Part shown: positions 44,715 through 60,796 of the stretch, one piece after another | Position numbering within the stretch: the first letter of the stretch is position 1 | Layout of the letters: each line of letters begins with the position of its first letter | Origin: Sternotherus odoratus | Taxonomy: Eukaryota > Chordata > Testudines > Kinosternidae | Assembly (NCBI GenBank): GCA_032164245.1 | Contig: JAVMKO010000003.1 | Location: 30,007,390-30,071,389 of the forward strand | DNA: 64,000 bases | Direction: 5' to 3' | Notes under the pieces: generated by a model | Seen by the model: the letters and a program-made list of their open reading frames with translations, nothing else | Told to the model about the DNA's origin: nothing | The model's database searches: none | Translations under genes and position numbers: made by a program

Positions 44715-45291
44715 TGTGGCAGGGTGGGCTTGACCCAGCCTGCCGCCCCTTTAAGAGGGAGAAAAGCCCTCTACAAACCCCTGGTGCAGGAAGGCTAATT
44801 AGCCACCTGAGGTGCAGGCTAATCAACCTGCATGAGTTGCACCTGGCAGCCTCCTCTGGGGGATATAAGGCTGCCAGGAAGGAAGCCCAGAGCATGGTGG
44901 TGGTGTCTGAGCTATCAAGAGCTGTGTGAGTTTGTGTCTGAGCTATCAAGAGCTTGTGAGTTTGTGTCTGAGCTATCAAGAGCTGTGTGTGTTGTGTATG
45001 AGCTATCAAGAGCTTTGTTTGTATTATTGTATTAGGGGCTGAACTATATAGAGTTTGTAGAGCCAGAACCTGTGGAGCTATTTAAGAGCTGGATATTAAT
45101 GAGCTGTTTAAGAGCTGGATATTAATGAGTTGTATATTAATGAGCTACTTAGAGCTGGATGTTAATGAACTGTTTTAACCTGCATATATTGGTGGTGGGG
45201 TCCTGCACTGTAAATTAAAGGGCACTGTTGGAGCAAATAAGGGTTTCCTGCCTGTGTTCCTGTGGGGGGGGTGAGAAGGCGGTCTGTCACA
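44715..45291 (+). mobile_element. Solo LTR, 577 bp, with 4-bp TSD ttat
   Basis: It starts TGTGGCAGGGTG and ends GGTCTGTCACA, with ttat on both sides (44711-44714 and 45292-45295). A TATA-like ggatataagg lies at 44861 and an attaaag at about 45215 could serve polyadenylation. Internal tandem units (tgtctgagctatcaagagct, about five times at 44905-45015, and gagctggatattaatgagct, several times at 45080-45165) fill the U3/R part. Confidence 0.75.
44905..45170 (+). repeat. Two tandem arrays inside the LTR
   Basis: Array one has a unit of about 30 bp (gtgtctgagctatcaagagc) with small length changes. Array two has a unit of about 28 bp (tttaagagctggatattaatg). Both share the word gagct. Confidence 0.8.
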
Positions 45292-45295
45292 TTAT

Positions 45296-45703
45296 ATACA
45301 CATATACAGACCAATGTTCTGTATTGAAATTTGACTTTATCAGCTTACTGCATTCAGTACTCTTATCTGTTATGTTCCTGAGTCATGGTTGGGATGAGAG
45401 AGAAGCAAATCATCCCAGAACAACATAGTTATTTGCAAATAACTCCCCCCAGTCTTTGCCTCTCACCATTATTAGAGAGAGGTAAACAGAAGACAAGATA
45501 TGTTCTCAGAATTACCACAAATATTATCCCTAAGCATATATCAATCACCATTTGTCAGATCTCAGGACACAATATTTTCATTGTTTTGTCCATTACTAAA
45601 GGCAACCAACAAAATGAGTCATAAATTAGATGCTCAAAGAAGACAAAAAATTTATTCTTGTAGAATTCAGAGGAACTCAGCTGCTTTTGAGATAAAGAGG
45701 TAC
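45296..45703. other. Gene-free stretch, nothing recognised
   Basis: Overlapping short frames on both strands, with no signature. Confidence 0.5.
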
Positions 45704-45715
45704 TCAAATATACAA

Positions 45716-45950
45716 AGAAAGCCAGGAATACTTGTAGCACCTTAGAGACTAACTAGTTTATTTCAGCTTAAGCTTTCGTGGGCTATAGCTCACTGCGGGC
45801 TGGCCCCCGCCCAGTGCCGCCTCCGGCCCACAGTGAGCTATAGCCCATGAAAGCTTATGCTGAAATAAACTAGTTGGTCTCTAAGGTGCTACAAGTATTC
45901 CTGGCTTTCTTTATGGATACAGACTAACATGGCTGCTATTCTTGAACCTG
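45716..45950 (+). mobile_element. Penelope-like fold-back with 12-bp TSD and GC-rich loop
   Basis: The arms gccaggaatacttgtagcac through aagctttcgtgggctatagc on the left are mirrored on the right to gtgctacaagtattcctggc. The loop is gcgggctggcccccgcccag followed by tgccgcctccggccc, unlike anything else in the family. The 12-bp tcaaatatacaa flanks it (45704-45715 and 45951-45962). Confidence 0.85.
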
Positions 45951-46229
45951 TCAAATATACAAGTTCTTGATGCAGAAGGCCAGGCATTCAAGAGGCAATG
46001 TTTATTTCTTTCAACACAAAGTCAACTAAAATAGAGCTACGACTATTTAATAGGAGGAAAAATCTTGCAAATATCTATACAGGTACCAGCTATTCTAAAC
46101 TTCATTCATCATCAACTCAGACTTTGAAAGATAGCAAAGACCATAGCCTGAAAGACCTAAGAACACAATTCTAAAGTCCTTAGTTTTATTCACTCCTTAT
46201 TCAGGCAAACTCATGGTTTGTGAATCAAA

Positions 46230-47053
46230 GTGTAACCCCTAAGGAACTTACCTAGGTTCCAGGGGCTCAGTGTGCTGGTAGCTCAGGATGAGGCCCACGG
46301 TCTCTGGTAGGAAGAGCCAAGAACAGAGTCAGTCTGCTTGGCAACCAATGGAGAGAGGTGCCCCTCCTAGGGAGCTGAGGAGTGGGGAGAAGCCATTTTG
46401 GAGCAGTTTGGAGCCAGTCAGGGATGGGCAGGACTGACTGTGTTGGGAGCTGGTGAGTCTGAGGCCTGCATGCAGGATTCCCTGTGAGGACCTAAAAGCA
46501 AGATTCCTTGACTTGAGCCTTTCCCTCTCCCAGGTGACTCCCAGTTTGCAGAGTTTGCTGGGAAACTTTTCCCAGACAGCCCTCTATCTCCCAGGTGAGA
46601 TCATACACTACATGGCACCACTACTCTGGCTGCTAGTCCAGGGCTGCTGCCTCTCCTGAGTGCTGGCGGGGAAGACTAAAGTTTTGGATTTCTATATAAT
46701 TTTGTAATGTGCACCTTTAGCCCTGCACCCCTGGGTGGTGAGGGGAAATCCTGGGACTAGAAGATTCATGACTCCTGCATGAAGAACGCCTGTCAGCAGT
46801 GATCATCAGCCCCTCTACAGTGACTGTAGAATCCAGAATCATCTCTGAACATGAAGATCATTCTCAGAGTTTGTGAGTGCGCAATCTTTTAGTTAGCTAG
46901 CAGGGAAATGTTTGGTAGACCCCTTCCTCCCTGAACTATGTCCTCAAGCCAGAGGATAAGGGTCGGGATTTTATTACCTACTGCCTATTAAACCTGAAGA
47001 AAGAGTTACGACCTTGAGAGTCCTTTGGACTGCATTAAAACCAATCCGTCACA
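46230..47053 (+). mobile_element. LTR-like sequence
   Basis: From tgtaacccctaaggaactta to gcattaaaaccaatccgtcaca this looks like one LTR (TG...CA, with attaaacctg before the end and a tatataattttg TATA-like box near 46693). Flanks do not show an exact duplication. Confidence 0.5.
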
Positions 47054-48128
47054 TTGCTAGCTGCTGCACAGAAGATATCATGATCACAGGTCATCAAGGG
47101 TCTCAACGAAGTATGTATAGCAGTAGAATACTAACTTTATATTTCCTATATCAGGTCATGTGACTGGGGAACTTCACAGGTATTGTCAACATGGGTATCT
47201 GTGACCTTGAAAATAATGAAACCCAGTTATATTTATTGCCTGCTTAATACAATTGCTGTGTTGAATATATTGTATGTGTTTGTGTTATTTCTTTGGGGTC
47301 TCCAATAACTTGGCAAGTAAGTGGGGATTACCCTATGGTTAGAATTTTCCTCTCAAGCTGCCCCAGTGATTCTGCCAGGAATGAGTGAGTGGGATGGAGA
47401 CATTGCCAAATTTATATGGGAAGAAAATAAATCAGTTACACCCTTCTGAGTGGGTGGTGGGATCCAGACTAATCCGGGCCTGTCCATTGAAACCTGTAAG
47501 CAAATTGGCATTAAAGGAGATAACCAGATGGAGAGGGGATACTACAAAAGTTAATAATAACATTAAAACCCCTTTTGCCTTTTTATTACTATGGCTAGTG
47601 ATTCAAACTGAAAAAAGGTTCTGTGGGCTGAAAATAATACATTAAAAAATGTATTCAATTTCTCTGTCATTCTGCAAAATGACACCTGATGGCACTGCAG
47701 AGCTGAAATTCTCAGGAAATAAAACTGGCTCATTACAAGTTAGCCAGCTATTTCAAATGAATAATTATGGGACGTACCTAGGATTGTGAGGGAGCCAAAG
47801 CTGCTTTTCCACCACAGGCTGGCCCAGCCTCTTTCACCTTTCAAAAGCACCTCTGGAGAGGTATAAAACAGTTGCCTTACTGTAACTCAGCAAGGAAGGG
47901 CTAAAATGTTCTTTTGGTGAGACTGGTGGAGTTTGTGAATGGTTTCTGTTAACTGGAGGTGCAGAAATTCACCAACACAAGCTGCCAAAGCCTCAGGGTG
48001 TCATTTTACAGCTTCCTGTAGTGATGTTGAAAGTTACAGCCATATGTTTTCTGAAAGCTATTCAGTTTCCCTAGTGATTTTAGATTTAGTTGCAAACATA
48101 GGTAAAAGTGTCCTGGTGACCAAACGAA
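47054..48128. other. Gene-free stretch, nothing recognised
   Basis: No coding or repeat signature that I can name. Confidence 0.5.
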
Positions 48129-48139
48129 AGAGTATTTGT

Positions 48140-48266
48140 TTGTAGAGTTGTAGCCATACTGGTCCCAGGATGTTAGCGACAAGGTGAGTTGGATAATACA
48201 TATATTTAATTTCACCAACAGAAGTTGTTCCAATAAAAGATATTACCTCACCCATCTTGTCTCGCT
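48140..48266 (+). mobile_element. Penelope-like fold-back of a second subfamily
   Basis: Inverted arms gcgacaaggtgagtt / cccatcttgtctcgc surround caacagaagttgttccaata and the phrase aaagatattacctcaccc, known as an abundant reptile repeat end. Imperfect flanks agagtatttgt and agagaatatttgt may be the duplication. Confidence 0.6.
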
Positions 48267-49107
48267 AGAGAATATTTGTATTTGAGTGTTTCTAATTGGT
48301 TTAGAGATTGTGGAAAAGGTACTTGTAGATATTGTGCTGTGGAAAAAATCTTACAGAGAAACAAGTATCGATAAGGAACCTTCAACTTTTGGACTACTGC
48401 AGCCAACTTTAATGGACGTGCAAGTGAAATATCTGTGATTAAGCCTCCATACAGTATAGAAAACCATTACCAATTTTTATCAACCAAATCTGAACAAAAT
48501 AAACCTCACAAATCACATACCTTAGACACAGCCCCAGACTGAAGTAGTATTGGTTTTCATATATGTATCAGCATTGTAGGGCATGTATACATAGGTATGG
48601 AAGGTCTCTGTGTGCCTTAAGTATCATATTGTAACTGTTGTATGGTTTGTGTATGCTATGTGTTCCCTGTAGTTTGTGTCTTATTGCACTACTTTAATGT
48701 ATAATTTCTAAACAAAAGTTAATAATGTTCTTATGCATTACAATGTATTCCCTCTTGTTTTATTGAATGTGTTGTAACTGCTTGTTGCCTTTAAATAAAT
48801 GATACTTTGTTTTTGAAGAATTACTGCTTGAATGTCAATCTGGTGAGCATTGGACTGTATCCATGTCATCCCATGGGTAAACCTGGTACAACAATTCCAC
48901 TTTATAACCCATTTGGGTAGAATAAATTGATAATCAATTTATGATTATAGGTAAGCCACTATTGGAGTGCCTTGGATTCAGAAGTTGAGGTATATATCTT
49001 CTGAAGCTACAGAAAAATGCATGTCTGATCTGGATGAAACAATATTGGACACTTTGAGACAGTCAAGACAGCAATAGAAATTTAATCAGTTTAAAACAGA
49101 AACATGA
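48267..49107. other. Gene-free stretch, possible LTR tail
   Basis: The segment with aaataaatgatactttg (near 48794) resembles the end of an LTR but has no supporting flanks. The rest is unnamed. Confidence 0.35.
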
Positions 49108-50280
49108 AAATTGCCATACCGAGTCAGATAAATGGTCCATTATCTCAGTATCCTGTCTTCCAACTAGCCAGTGATGGATGCTTGTGAGGGAATGAACAGA
49201 ACATGGCAATGATCGACTGATCCCTTCCCTCCCATCCAGACCCAGCTTCTGGCAGTCAGCGGTTTAGAGGCACCCAGAGCACGGGCTTGCTTCCCTGACC
49301 CCCTTGACTAATAGCCATTAATGGACCTATCCTCTATGAACTTATCTAATTCTTTTTTTAACCTAGTTATATTTTTGATTTTCACAACATCCCCTGTCAA
49401 GGGGTTCCTCGGGTTCACCATGCATTGTGTGAACAAGTACTTCCTTATGTTTCTTTTAAACATGTTGCCTTTTAATTTAATTAGATGAACCCTGGTTCTT
49501 GGGTTATGTGAAGGGGTAAATATCTCTTCTGTATTCACTTTCCACATACCATTCATCATTTTATAGATCTCTATCATATTCCCCATTAGCCATCTCTTTT
49601 CTAAACTGAACAGACCCGGTCTTTTTAATCTCTCCACATATGAAGATGATCCACACCCCATATCATTGTTGTTGCCCTTCTCTGGATTTTTACCAATTCT
49701 ATTATTTATTTCAGATGGAGCTACCAGAATTGCATACATTATTCAAGGTGAAGATGCACTATAGATTTATATAGTATCTTTGTGATATTTTTTCTTATTA
49801 GCTATCCCTTTCCTAATGGTTCCTAACATTGTTAGTTTTTCAGTACCACTGCACACTAAGCATATCTTTCAAAGAACTATTCACATAACTCCAATATCTT
49901 TCTTCAGTGCTAACAGTTAAATTATACCCCACAATTTTGTATGTATAATTGGCATTATGTTTTCCAGTGTGAATTATTTTGCACTTACTAACATTGAAAT
50001 TCATCTGTCATTTTGTTGCCTAGTGACATAGTTTTGTGGGATCCCTTTGTAACTCTTCGCAGTCAGTTATGGACTTTACTACTCTAAGTAACTGTGTATC
50101 ATTTGCAGATTTTGCCAATCAGTGTTCACCTCATCAAGATCATTTATGAATATATTCAACAGAACAGGTGTCAGAACAGGTCCCAGTACAGATCCCTGGG
50201 GAAGCCTGCTATGCACCTCTTTCCAATATGAAAACTGACCATTTATTCATACTCTGTTTCCTGTCTGCACTGCTTTGAAT
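49108..50280 (-). mobile_element. CR1 LINE 3' half, antisense
   Basis: Starts gccataccgagtcagataaa (the CR1 3' end seen also at 10738) and continues into the RT. The minus frame 49739-49308 (143 codons, unbroken) reads SSYVERLKRPGLFSLEKRWL, MGNMIEIYKMMNGM and, near the end, NPLTGDVVKIKNITRLKKEL, which is the CR1 RT C-terminus (family: ERLKKLGLFSLEKRRLRGDL). It decays further upstream toward 50280. Confidence 0.85.
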
Positions 50281-50850
50281 GATTATTGAGCAGAGCCCAT
50301 TATCAGCATGGACTCATGTCCTCTCAAATGGTGGTTGAAGAATGAAAGAACCCATAAATCTTTCGTGCATCTCATGCTTAAATGTATTGTGACACTGGCT
50401 AAAACAGCACCATGTGAATGCCTGTTCTCACTTTCAGGTGATATTGTAAACAAGAAGTGAACATTGTTTACATGTGCAAGAGATAAACTCTAGTTTCCCA
50501 GTATGCCCCCCCCCCCCCCCGTCACTCGTTATGGAGATGAATGGTTATGACAACCAATACCCCAATAGAAGAAAAAGGGTTTTCCTGATCCCAAAAGGAG
50601 CAAGCCCCAAACCCAGGTCACTATAAAAGTCAGATATTTCCCACAAATCATGCTATTGCCAATCCTTTAGAATCTAACATCTAAAGGTTTATTCATAAAA
50701 AGAAGAAACTATAGATGGGAGCTAGAATTGGTTAAATGGAATTAATTACACGCCATACAGTAATGGCAACGTCCTTGAGTCAGGCTCGTAGCAGCGGTGG
50801 AAGACGGCAAATGTGAAAAATCAGGATGGGGATGGTGGGAATAGGAGCCT
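50281..50850. other. Gene-free stretch with poly-C run
   Basis: A pure C run of about 18 lies at 50505-50520. The rest carries no recognisable feature. Confidence 0.5.
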
Positions 50851-50853
50851 ATA

Positions 50854-50955
50854 CAGTGGATTCCGGTTAATCAGGCCATCAGTTAACTGGGGCAGCAGCT
50901 TAATTGGGCCAAATTGTTCCAGTCCCGATGTGTCCCAATTAAGCGGAATCCACTG
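50854..50955. mobile_element. Pogo/Tigger-like MITE, 102 bp
   Basis: The ends cagtggattccggttaatc and ttaagcggaatccactg are inverted. TA lies on both sides (50852-50853 and 50956-50957). The centre holds gcttaattgggccaaattg. It sits just upstream of the TMEM18 CpG island. Confidence 0.8.
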
Positions 50956-50982
50956 TATGAGAAAAACACCACCACATGGGGA

Positions 50983-51016
50983 TTGTCCCTATAAAATCGG
51001 GACATCTGGTCACCCT
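50983..51016 (-). mobile_element. hAT MITE terminal fragment
   Basis: Only the end ataaaatcgggacatctggt followed by caccct is present. It matches the tggtcaccct end of the reptile hAT group related to the element at 13600. Confidence 0.55.
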
Positions 51017-51461
51017 ATCTCGGGTTCCAGTCCCGCCTCTGGAGCACATGCACAGCTAGGATGCGCTTCGCCAGGGGTTCTCCTGGGATCTCCCGAACAG
51101 ACTCGCTCGGTTTACTCTGGGGAGACAGATACAGCCTGCTGCTCAGGATAGGAGCCAAACGCAACGGTGCGCATCTCCCCGCCCTAGCGCCAGGCAGCCG
51201 GGGTCGGGGAAACCCCGCCCAGCGCAGCCCGGCCGCGCTGGGTAAATTCAGAAGGTTGACCCCCTCCCGCCGCCTTCGACCCGAGAACGAGGCTGCGCAG
51301 AAAACACCGACACCCGCTATCTCCACCACGCTCGCGCTCCCCGTCTTGCCCTACAGCTGCGTTGAAATACCGCGAGCGCCGACGTCGCTTTCTCCCGTCC
51401 TATCTCGCGGGATTTCCCCACTGGCTTCTCGCGGGAATGAAGGGAGGCGGCCACCGCGGAG

Positions 51462-56367
<4,906 letters not shown>

Positions 56368-56800
56368 ATATGAATTGATTTATTTCAAAAAACACTTTTT
56401 GTAACCATTCCTTCCATCTTTGGGGTTTTTTGGCACCCTTTTGGCCCCCTCCCCCCCCCCCCCCCCCAAACTCTGGGCTTGTTTACATGTGATATGAATA
56501 TGGCCATACAAACAGAAAAAAGATGATTTTAAAAAACTTCCATGCTCTTTACCATACAGTAGTTTTTATGCTGAGCAAGTGTTTTAGTCTCTGCTAGATT
56601 ATACTTTCATATCCTATGCTCAGTAATCACTTGTACATAAATTGCATACTTATTTTATAGGCTTCTCATTAAGGGCCTCATTTGATATCCATGTAAAGTT
56701 AATTGGAGCTTTGGTACGGATTTCAGTGGGTGCAGGATTATACCCCATTTTTGCTTCTAGTGCTGTATTGTGAAATTAAAGTGGCAATACATTGAAAAAA
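56368..56800 (+). other. TMEM18: TMEM18 3' UTR with likely poly(A) signal
   Basis: An ATTAAA at 56775-56780 is followed by a gtattgtggatctc GT-rich stretch near 56815, so cleavage around 56795-56810 is plausible. A poly-C run lies at 56451-56467, and a degraded repeat (ttcagtgggtgcaggatta) lies near 56726. Confidence 0.6.
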
Positions 56801-56939
56801 CAATTGTAAAAAAAGTATTGTGGATCTCCTGCATCCCAGAAGGTGTATGTTAATGAGCAACTCCTCCAGAATCAGTTTACAAATAAGGGTTGTTTTTTTG
56901 TTTTTCCCTAACTCCCAGTCCTGTAAATTTAAGCTGAGA

Positions 56940-57235
56940 CATAATGGTCAGAATGGGTTCTGAAAAAGATTTGGGGGTCATGGTAGATAATCAGCCGAAG
57001 GTGAGTGCCCACTGCAACACTGGCCAAAAGGACTATTGCGATCTTGGAGAATCTCAAGTAAGAGTAGTGAGGCTGTTTTATCTCTGTATCTGGCACTGGT
57101 GCAACCACTGCTGGCATACTGTGTCCAGTTCTGGTGTCTACAGTTCAAGAAGACTTGATGTATCGGATAGAGGAGAGCCACGAGAATGATTTAAAGGGTT
57201 AAAAAACATGCTTTATAATGACTGAGCTCTTTAGG
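56940..57235 (+). pseudogene. CR1 LINE RT C-terminal relic
   Basis: The + strand reads MGSEKDLGVMVDNQPKVSAH, then an HCWHTVSSSGVY / RLDVSDRGEPRE frame that follows the family order (LLEYCVQFWSP..QHVLLIEGVQRR) with a frameshift. Short and dead. Confidence 0.75.
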
Positions 57236-57371
57236 TGGGAAACCCAAAAGAGACTTAGACATTTGCAACACCAGCATCACAACACCTAACTACTAGGCAA
57301 CAGGAGCAACAGGACCCACAAAGCTGAGATAGCATTTAAACTTCCTATATAATGCATAGAAAGAGCTAGGC

Positions 57372-57695
57372 CAGGGGTTCCCAAACTTGTTCCACGGTTT
57401 GCGCAGGGCAAGCCCCTGCCTGGCCTCAAGACGCTTTATTTACTAGAGCGTCTGTAGGTTTGGCTGCTTGCAGCTCCCAGTGGCCGTGGTTCGCCAATCC
57501 CAGGCAATGGGAGATATAGGAAGCAGTGGCCTGACGTGCGCTACTTCCTGCAGTTCCCATTGGCCGGAAATGGTGAACCACAGCCACTGGGAGCTGCGAG
57601 CGGCTGAACCTACAGACACTCCGATAAACAAAGTGTCTTGTGGCCAGGCAGGGGCTTACCCTGTGCAAGCCGCGGAACAAGTTTGCAAACCTCTG
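57372..57695. mobile_element. hAT fold-back MITE, 324 bp, perfect 8-bp TSD
   Basis: The ends caggggttcccaaacttgtt and ggaacaagtttgcaaacctctg are inverted, flanked by identical agctaggc (57364-57371 and 57696-57703). Interior arms ggctgcttgcagctcccag and ctgggagctgcgagcggct are mirrored, so the whole unit can fold into one long hairpin. Short frames on both strands are not genes. Confidence 0.9.
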
Positions 57696-57703
57696 AGCTA
57701 GGC

Positions 57704-60700
57704 ACCTAAGAATGCGATCTTCAAAGCCAGCACACTAGCAGGGAGTCGCCTAAACTAGCAATGGCAAATGCTGACAAGAATGGTGTGTCCTAAGACCCAG
57801 CTGTCTGTCAGAGATAGTGTGGGTCTTTGTTTAGCAAGCTGTGACTAGGAACCCATCTGGAATCAGGTGGCTTAGGTAGAAAATGAGTTGGAGACTTCTA
57901 CTGTGCCATACAAAATGACGCGCTGCCTACTTAATAACTTTTAGCACAGTGGAAAGAGCACTTGGAGAGAGCCAAGCTCAATTCCCCTCTCCGTCAGAGG
58001 AAGAAAAGGTTTGAACAGGTGGTCTCCCACACCTCAAGAAGTTGCTATAATCAATGAGCTATGGGCTATTGTGATGTAGGTCTCTCTGTCTCATAAGATG
58101 TTCCATTGTGAATACATGTTGGTTTGGAGCAGGGTAACTGGGTGCAGGATTTTCCACTTCCCAGGTTGGTGCTCAAATCACAGTGCTAGTCATATTCCCT
58201 GTCACCCAATGTCTGTTCTACTGTGGCTAAAAATCTAGTTATTGGGCCAGAGATGAATGCAGTATGACTGTAAAGATGATCTGATACAGACTTCCAAAGA
58301 ACATATTAATATCAAAGGCTGAATATTTATCTGCATAATACTAAGATCCCAAGTTTACACACACCTAAGCTTAACTTTGATAACTTGAGTAGTCCTCTTA
58401 ATGCCAGTGAGACTACTCATAGGAGTAAAGTTAAGCATGTGCATAGGCTTTTGAGGGCTATGGGCCCAAGTTTGTATCACAAGCGTATTTAGGTTGTGGT
58501 AAACATGTACAGTGATTTGGCTGCAGATAATTTCCTTGATCCTCTATATAAGAAGACTGACTAGTGAGAGATCAAGTATAGCTGTGTAAAAACTCTTGCT
58601 CCACCAGTGGAAAATGTAGGATTTTGTGAAGAGGTACTGGTTGTTAGCCATACTATGACTTCAAGAAATTTGCCATTTGCAACAAAATGTCTTCAGTGTT
58701 GTAAATGGCTATAATCCACCTTTGTGAAAATTTATTAATTTGATCTCTTTTTAATGTGAGATTAGGAAAATGAAGAGTAAGTTTTTTCTGGAACTGTATA
58801 AATTCTCATGGGATCAGCTGTTACAAACAAAACTTATTTCTGGACTTGGGACATACAAGAGAATTCATAGAACAGTTCTCTAAGTTTTATAAATAAATGT
58901 AATGGGAAAAAATAAGGACCCCCTTCTGTTTCCAAGTATCCTGTACTCTACTTGTCTTTTTAGGCACTGATCTTGCAAGCTGATCAATGGGGACAGTTCT
59001 CTACACCTTTGTGGAGCCGAATCAAAATCAGTGAAGCTCGTGCAGGCCCAAGAATCCATCCACACAGATCATCTTATAAAGGCGGGCCCTTCAGCATCAG
59101 GGACCGCAAGACATCAGTGTTGGAGCATAATGTACTGCAATCAGACTAACACACATGCCAATACAAAATCTTTGATAAGTAAAAATGACAGTTTTATCAT
59201 TGAGGAAGTTGGCTATCACTATAATGATATGGTAGTTTGCAGACTTTTAAGTGGATAGAAGCTGGATATTTTCTTTGTTAAAAATCAATTAATATTAAAG
59301 GACAGTGGCTTTTTCCCCAAAGTGTGGATATGTGCACGTTGGAAGAGAATAGGTGACAAATGAATAAAGTAGGTATTTTTAAAAATTGGAATCTTCTTAG
59401 CTTTGTTCGGTTCCAGGAAACACTCAAAATACACTTTAGAATGCGAAGTATAATTGAAAAAGCACATGGTTTTAAGCCTTCTCTATTAAAAGGTCTCTTA
59501 AAGGTAAATTGCAATACATTTAAGAAAAATAATTTAGTTGTATAAATTAATGACTAAAAACTGAAACAAAGGTGATTTCCAAATGTAAATAAAAGTATTC
59601 CAGTATTCTTTTCCCCCATGGGATTATCAAGCCTCAAGTTGATTGCTTTTCCTTTAGATATATTAAAAAGTTAACATTATGATGGAAATTTTAAGTTTTA
59701 GAGTGAGGGAAATACATATAAGAATAATAAAAAGTGGTCTTCAAATTATATAAAAAAAATGAAATAAGTGTGTTTAACCATAAGGGCAGCCCTCTGAGAA
59801 TTAAACGGAAAGTGATGATTGTGTTGGTTATAAGAGGAATGGATTTATGAAGTGGTAGAACAATAAATGTCACCTAAAAGCCTACTTGCTGACAAACCTA
59901 AAATAATTACATCATTAATTCAGTCAGTTTTTGCTGGTTTCAACTTTCTATATGTATAAGTAACTAGGGATTAAATTTTTATTTGTGGTGGAAAGCCTGA
60001 GTCAACATGCTTTGCCTAGAAGATTTCAATGGCGGTTTTGTGAGAAAGACTTCTTGTCATTGAACCTGAAGCAAAGACACAGCCATGGGCTAGCTGCTCT
60101 ACTAATCACTGCAGATTTTGTAGCCCAGAGCAGATTTTGGTCATTGGATTCATGTAGCTTGCAGAGAGAAGCTACGTCTCCAACATGCACTGATCCCTTT
60201 TCTGATCTCACAGGAAGAGACAGAAGGAATAATGCTAAAGGGTGAATGAGGAGTATGACATCCACCTGTCGTCCTTCCTGTAGCCCAGCTTTTGCTGTAT
60301 TTGAATCCTGGCAATTCTGAGGCAGTGTGCCTTTGCAAAGGGGGACAGCTAGGACTGTGTCCTAAATTTGCTAAAGAACCCTTAATGCAATAGAATTTGA
60401 AGTTAACATCGTTCCAAATGCAAAACTGGTTAATGAACTGAGCTTGAGGTGAATTTGCTCACAGACACTTGATGCAGCTCTGTCTGGGAACTTGAAGAGA
60501 GGAGGAGGAGGAGGAGAAGAAAATACAACCCTCCAAAAACAAGTAGGAATCCGTTTTTAACAGTTTCATTCTATAGAAGAGGGCACACTCTGGCTTGGAA
60601 CATGTTTACTGAAAGTAATGTGTTTATTCAAGTTCAATAAAACAAAGATTATTTTTCCTCCTTTTTTATTTTAAAGCCTATAAGCATCAAGCAGGCTAGG

Positions 60701-60796
60701 CAGGTGCTATCCATACTAGTGCCTAGAACAGGCCTGGGTAGTCATAATATCATAGTGTTCCCCAGATTCCATACAAGATCACACTCGCATCCAAGC
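57704..60796. other. Gene-free stretch
   Basis: A small palindromic repeat at about 58340-58460 carries cttaactttgataac with the mirrored gtaaagttaagcatg. A short (GAG)n run lies at about 60502-60520. The rest is unique-looking DNA without any gene signature. Confidence 0.5.
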
